Assembly: GCA_001804165.1 (NCBI GenBank)
Contig: MHFL01000029.1
Span: forward strand, 1,550 to 10,282
Length of the DNA: 8,733 nt
Direction of reading: 5' to 3'
Source: Omnitrophica bacterium RIFCSPLOWO2_01_FULL_45_10
GTDB lineage: Bacteria > Omnitrophota > Gorgyraeia > 2-01-FULL-45-10
The position numbers and the translations under genes were made by a program. Positions 5,635 to 8,733 of this stretch are shown piece by piece (the first letter of the stretch is position 1; each line of letters starts with the position of its first letter). The notes below the pieces were generated by a model that was given only the letters and a program-made list of their open reading frames with translations, was not told the DNA's origin and made no database searches.

Positions 5635-7281
5635 ATGATTTCTCGAAAATTGAAACTTTTTATTAAAGTATACTGGGTTAGATTTGCTATCCTTTTGGCC
5701 ATCCTTCTTTTATTGGTTCTGGCCATTTGGGGGATGATGTCATTAGAGTCCTTCTACAGGAACATAACGCTGGCGCAGCTCCCTATGCAGATATTGCTCG
5801 TCGCCTTCAACGCGGCCATCTTCGTCTTTTTATATATGTCCGTCTTAGGAGGCAGAGGATTCACGAAGTTCTCTAAAAAAATAACGGTCCGCGGCGAACT
5901 CGTCAATATCAAATGGTCCGATGTCATAGGCATGGATAGCATCAAGGAAGAATCGAAGGAGGTTGTGGAACTGATAAAGGATAGGGTTAGGGTCAAAAAC
6001 ATAGGCGGGAAGATTATGAGAGGCATATTGATGTTTGGGCCCCCGGGTTGCGGGAAGACATACCTCGCCAAGGCCATAGCCACAGAAACAGGGCTTCCTT
6101 TCGTCTCTATGTCCGGAAGCGAGTTCGTCGAACTATTCGTGGGCGTAGGCGCCTCCCGCATGAGGCAATTGTTCAAACGGGCGCGAGAGTTGGCGTATGG
6201 CTATGGCGGTTGTATAGTCTTCATAGATGAGCTGGATGCCGTAGGAAGAAACAGGGTATTTTCGGCTTATGGCGGCACTGAAGAAACCAACTCGACTCAA
6301 AATCAGTTGCTCGCGGAGATGGATGGCCTCCAGGAAATGGAGGATAAGTCAGGAGAGGCTCGACCCGAACAAAATATAGTCGTCATAGGGGCCACGAACG
6401 CCCCGGAAGAGAGAATAGACCCTGCCCTGAGGCGGCCCGGACGTTTTGATAGAATTCTCTATATTGACCTCCCAAGTCTACAGGATAGAGAGAAGATATT
6501 CGAGTATTATCTGGGCAAGGTAAAGTACGACAAGTCGATAGACATCGGCCGCCTGGCGCGTAAAAGCGTCCACAAATCGCCGGCGGATATAGCGAACGTG
6601 GTGAAAGAGGCCGCTCTCATAGCTACTAGAAATAGGAGAGAGGAAATTAAATTCGTGGATTTCTCCGAGGCCATAGAAAGAATAGAACTCGGTCTTAAGC
6701 ATAAACGCATCCTTACGCCTAGGGAGAAGGAGATGGTGGCCTATCACGAGTCGGGTCATCTCATCACTACCTACCTTCTGCATCCTACGGAGGATGTATT
6801 CAAGGCCTCTATAGTGTCCCGCAGACATACGCTTGGTGTCGTGTGGCCCCAGCCGAGAGAGGAACTGTACACTCAGAGCAAAGAGAAATTATTAGCGGAC
6901 GTAAAGGTATATCTATCGGGATACGCGGCCGAGAAGTTGAAGTTCAACACAACCGCTGACGGCGTCTGGGGAGACTTCAAACAGGCGACGACCATTGCCC
7001 ACGCGATGGTCTGGATGCTCGGGATGAGCGAGGCCGGATTTTTAGGCGATTATACCGCCATTCCCCAATCCCAACTCTCTGACAGCATAAAAGAGAAACT
7101 GAACAATGAGACGGATAAGATATTCAAGAGTTGTCTTAAAGAGGTTGAGGAATTACTGAAAAAGGAAAGGCCTCTCCTTGACAGGTTCGCCAAAGAACTT
7201 ATTGAAAGAGAAGAGCTCGATTACGATGAGATAGATGCTATCTTCAAAGAATACGGCAAGATGCATACGAATGCGGCGTAA
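5635..7281 (+). CDS. FtsH-like membrane AAA+ zinc metalloprotease, short periplasmic loop
   Basis: A 548-residue protein. Positions below count from the ATG at 5629, so subtract 2 for the preferred start. Two membrane helices (about 17-39 and 54-72) are separated by only about 15 residues. The AAA domain has Walker A GPPGCGKT (137-144), pore motif FVG (170-172), Walker B IVFIDE (196-201) and the arginine-finger region RRPGRFDR (268-275). The peptidase domain has HESGH (373-377) with a probable third ligand D449 in GVWGDFKQAT, so both ATPase and protease look intact. FtsH extracts and degrades membrane proteins and unstable cytosolic proteins, with the catalytic part in the cytoplasm. Canonical FtsH is about 610-650 residues with a periplasmic domain of roughly 75. 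Here that domain is absent, and there are small insertions in the AAA domain (AYGYGG, 189-194; MEDKSGEARPEQ, 237-248). It is therefore a divergent paralogue rather than clearly the housekeeping FtsH. It overlaps the lipoprotein gene by 11 bp. Confidence 0.9.
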   Translation: MISRKLKLFIKVYWVRFAILLAILLLLVLAIWGMMSLESFYRNITLAQLPMQILLVAFNAAIFVFLYMSVLGGRGFTKFSKKITVRGELVNIKWSDVIGMDSIKEESKEVVELIKDRVRVKNIGGKIMRGILMFGPPGCGKTYLAKAIATETGLPFVSMSGSEFVELFVGVGASRMRQLFKRARELAYGYGGCIVFIDELDAVGRNRVFSAYGGTEETNSTQNQLLAEMDGLQEMEDKSGEARPEQNIVVIGATNAPEERIDPALRRPGRFDRILYIDLPSLQDREKIFEYYLGKVKYDKSIDIGRLARKSVHKSPADIANVVKEAALIATRNRREEIKFVDFSEAIERIELGLKHKRILTPREKEMVAYHESGHLITTYLLHPTEDVFKASIVSRRHTLGVVWPQPREELYTQSKEKLLADVKVYLSGYAAEKLKFNTTADGVWGDFKQATTIAHAMVWMLGMSEAGFLGDYTAIPQSQLSDSIKEKLNNETDKIFKSCLKEVEELLKKERPLLDRFAKELIEREELDYDEIDAIFKEYGKMHTNAA

Positions 7282-8266
7282 ATTTTTTCTTTTACTGGTT
7301 ACTGATTACTGGTTACTGGTTACTTTTATCGGTTGCGGGCCATCTTATCCTGAAACACGGGTTAAAGAATCTATAATAAAGATATGCAAGAAAGAGTATG
7401 GCCTCGATGTCAAAGTAGCGACGGTAGGCAAAACAATAACCATTTATCTTCCGCTAACCCAACTGATAGATTTCACGTTCGCCATAACAAAGGAAGCGAG
7501 CGAGAAGATTAACGACGTGATCTTGACCGCCGCTCGTGTCACGCTCTCCACAGACGCGAAGGTAGATTTCTACTGCATAATCGCCCATGACGTAAGGATT
7601 CCGGAGATACAGATAGTGATAGTAAAATACGTCGACGACGTTAAGCGATTTTTGTTGAATGACATATCGAGAGGAGAATATTCGAAAAGGATGCTTGTCG
7701 ATATACGTTTGAGCCCTCAAGCCCAGAAGGAGCGCGCCATAAAAGATGTATTCAGCAAGATGAAGTTGGATGAGAAGTGGGAGGACCAGGTGATGAATGA
7801 GTTCTTCAGGGCGGAACCGACCGGATTAGGAGAGATGGGTTACTGGGAGGGCCGTTTCTATATAAAGGATGTTACCTTGGCTGAATTTTTGGCGGAGCAG
7901 ACAGCGAACAGGATTAAGATGGAATTCAAGGAGGATAGGTTCCTATCCGATAATTTTTTAATGAAGTCAGCAAAAGGAACATACGTCTCTAAAGAAGACG
8001 AGCGTTATTTCAGATTTGATGTTTCGGCAGCTCCGAATGGCGAGGCCGTGGAAATGAGCGCTCAAGAACTTCAGAACAAAGTCAACCAAGCGGCGCTGAG
8101 AATAGCATATCAGGTACTTCATGGATATAGGTTCGAGGATTTCAATTATGTTTTGGTTGTAGACATAACTGATGACAGGGCCACGAAGGTCTTGAAAGAG
8201 GACCTGAAGAATTTCAGGTCTAAGAACGCGAAGTTGGACGGCGCGATGGAAGTAGAGGTTTATTAA
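7271..8266 (+). CDS. Lipoprotein of unknown function
   Basis: A 331-residue protein from ATG 7271. The frame is open from 7235, but ATG 7271 gives a proper signal: MRRKFFLLLV, a hydrophobic core, and lipobox F-I-G-C with Cys22 as the probable lipidated residue. The mature part has mixed alpha/beta character with no motif I recognise. It includes a long helix-like region near 72-90, a beta-rich stretch around 97-120 (FYCIIAHDVRIPEIQIVIVKYV), and an acidic/basic C-terminus that keeps hydrophobic strands (NYVLVVDITDD, 292-302). The start overlaps the FtsH-like stop by 11 bp with no good ribosome binding site, so translational coupling is likely. This suggests a shared role, perhaps as a partner or substrate adaptor outside the membrane (inference). 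The signal core is encoded by the TTACTGG heptamer array. Inner versus outer membrane location cannot be told. Confidence 0.8.
   Translation: MRRKFFLLLVTDYWLLVTFIGCGPSYPETRVKESIIKICKKEYGLDVKVATVGKTITIYLPLTQLIDFTFAITKEASEKINDVILTAARVTLSTDAKVDFYCIIAHDVRIPEIQIVIVKYVDDVKRFLLNDISRGEYSKRMLVDIRLSPQAQKERAIKDVFSKMKLDEKWEDQVMNEFFRAEPTGLGEMGYWEGRFYIKDVTLAEFLAEQTANRIKMEFKEDRFLSDNFLMKSAKGTYVSKEDERYFRFDVSAAPNGEAVEMSAQELQNKVNQAALRIAYQVLHGYRFEDFNYVLVVDITDDRATKVLKEDLKNFRSKNAKLDGAMEVEVY
7292..7324 (+). repeat. Heptamer array TTACTGG inside the lipoprotein signal peptide
   Basis: Units are TTACTGG (7292-7298), TTACTGA (7299-7305), TTACTGG (7306-7312), TTACTGG (7313-7319) and partial TTACT (7320-7324). Three units make 21 bases, so the reading frame repeats LLVTDYW then LLVT. 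The array therefore codes the hydrophobic core just before the lipobox. In another phase it reads GGTTACT, close to the GGGTAAC/GGGATAC units at 4726 and 8267. Confidence 0.85.
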
Positions 8267-8301
8267 GGGAAACGGGATACGGGATACGTTTCCCGTAACC
8301 C
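8267..8301 (+). repeat. Phased heptamer palindrome (3 forward, 2 inverted units)
   Basis: Five consecutive 7-mers keep exact phase: GGGAAAC, GGGATAC, GGGATAC, then the inverse forms GTTTCCC and GTAACCC. The block begins on the base after the lipoprotein stop codon. GGGAAACG (8267-8274) pairs with CGTTTCCC (8287-8294), an 8-bp stem with a 12-base loop. No T-run follows, so it is not a standard rho-independent terminator. It could still affect RNA stability or attenuation before the transketolase C gene. Confidence 0.8.
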
Positions 8302-8315
8302 TAACTTGGTATTAC

Positions 8316-8320
8316 GAGGA
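8316..8320 (+). promoter_or_regulatory. Ribosome binding site of transketolase C subunit
   Basis: GAGGA lies 6 bases before ATG 8327, a good Shine-Dalgarno match that fixes the start. Confidence 0.65.
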
Positions 8321-8326
8321 TACACG

Positions 8327-8733
8327 ATGGCTCAGGATAAACCGAAGATGATTCCGACACGGGATGGATTCGGGCAAGGTTTAGTTGAAATCGCCAGGCT
8401 TAATAATAAAATAGTAGTTTTATCCGCGGACTTGACGGATTCGACAAGAGCGGCGTGGTTTAAGAAAGAGTTCCCTGAGCGTTTCTTCGGGATGGGCGTC
8501 GCGGAGCAGGATATGATCGGGACAGCCGCCGGGTTCGCCCTGATGGGAAAAATCCCCTTCGCCTGCACGTTCGGCGTATTCGCGTCAGGAAGGGCATGGG
8601 ATCAGATAAGGATATCGGTAGCGTATATGAACCTCAACGTGAAGATCATCGGCACGCACGGCGGCATCTCCGTTGGTCCGGATGGAGCGACGCATCAGGC
8701 ATTAGAAGAGATCGCGCTAATGAGGATACTCCC
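8327..8733 (+). CDS. Transketolase, C-terminal subunit (partial, cut by window end)
   Basis: The first 135 residues are visible and the frame is still open at the window edge. The sequence has the TPP pyrimidine-binding domain of transketolase/DXS proteins: VLSADLTDST (31-40), then FFGMGVAEQDMIGTAAGFAL with the cofactor-activating Glu in GVAEQ (E60). TFGVFASGRAWDQIR (81-95), IIGTHGGISVGPDGATHQ (107-124) and LEEIALMR (126-133) follow. Family members are usually a little over 300 residues, so more than half is missing from view. With the subunit at 4758 it would form a complete transketolase. The separation by an FtsH-like gene and a lipoprotein is unusual, since split subunits are normally adjacent. 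DXS is unlikely because DXS is a single fused chain. Confidence 0.92.
   Translation, partial: MAQDKPKMIPTRDGFGQGLVEIARLNNKIVVLSADLTDSTRAAWFKKEFPERFFGMGVAEQDMIGTAAGFALMGKIPFACTFGVFASGRAWDQIRISVAYMNLNVKIIGTHGGISVGPDGATHQALEEIALMRIL

Noticed and set aside
7235..7270. ATG 7235 as start of the lipoprotein gene
   Set aside because: It would add 12 polar residues before the basic MRRK signal start and lengthen the overlap with the protease gene to 47 bp; ATG 7271 gives a normal lipoprotein signal.
8267..8294. Rho-independent terminator between the lipoprotein and transketolase C genes
   Set aside because: The stem is good but no T-run follows and the next gene has its own ribosome binding site in the same direction.

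Overview
The window is one unidirectional stretch of bacterial DNA with every supported gene on the + strand. The gene set suggests an uncultured Gram-negative lineage of the Omnitrophota/PVC kind: a split transketolase, a long solenoid TPR protein with a signal peptide, a lipoprotein, a solo long-form hisG, a tiny COX24/AURKAIP1-type basic protein, and heptanucleotide arrays between genes. That assignment is inference from style and not from a marker gene.

Region 1 (1-1966) holds the probable 3' tail of an unidentified gene, then an AT-rich polytopic membrane protein that looks like a GT-C (PMT/ArnT-like) glycosyltransferase. Region 2 (1967-2042) is a short intergenic segment with an imperfect direct repeat and a near-consensus housekeeping promoter (TTGACA-N17-TAAAAT). 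The predicted transcription start lies almost on the next ATG, so the message is probably leaderless.

Region 3 (2043-4726) is a tightly packed block. It contains a 42-residue basic protein of unknown role, hisG (ATP phosphoribosyltransferase, long regulatory form) overlapping it by 4 bp, a 29-residue COX24/AURKAIP1-like probable ribosome-associated peptide with a strong ribosome binding site, and, 3 bp later, an exported protein built almost wholly of 13 TPR units. Region 4 (4758-8733) starts with the N-terminal transketolase subunit and ends with the first 135 residues of the C-terminal subunit, cut by the window edge. Between them sit an FtsH-like membrane AAA metalloprotease without the usual periplasmic domain and an overlapping lipoprotein of unknown function.

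The most striking non-genic pattern is that all four gene junctions after the TPR gene carry short arrays with a 7-bp period (GGGATAC/GGGTAAC, AAAATTN, GGTTACT, GGGATAC plus its inverse). One array lies in frame and encodes the hydrophobic core of the lipoprotein signal peptide. One forms the last codons of the transketolase N subunit, and one forms a phased palindrome. No tRNA, rRNA, CRISPR array, transposase or convincing rho-independent terminator was seen.
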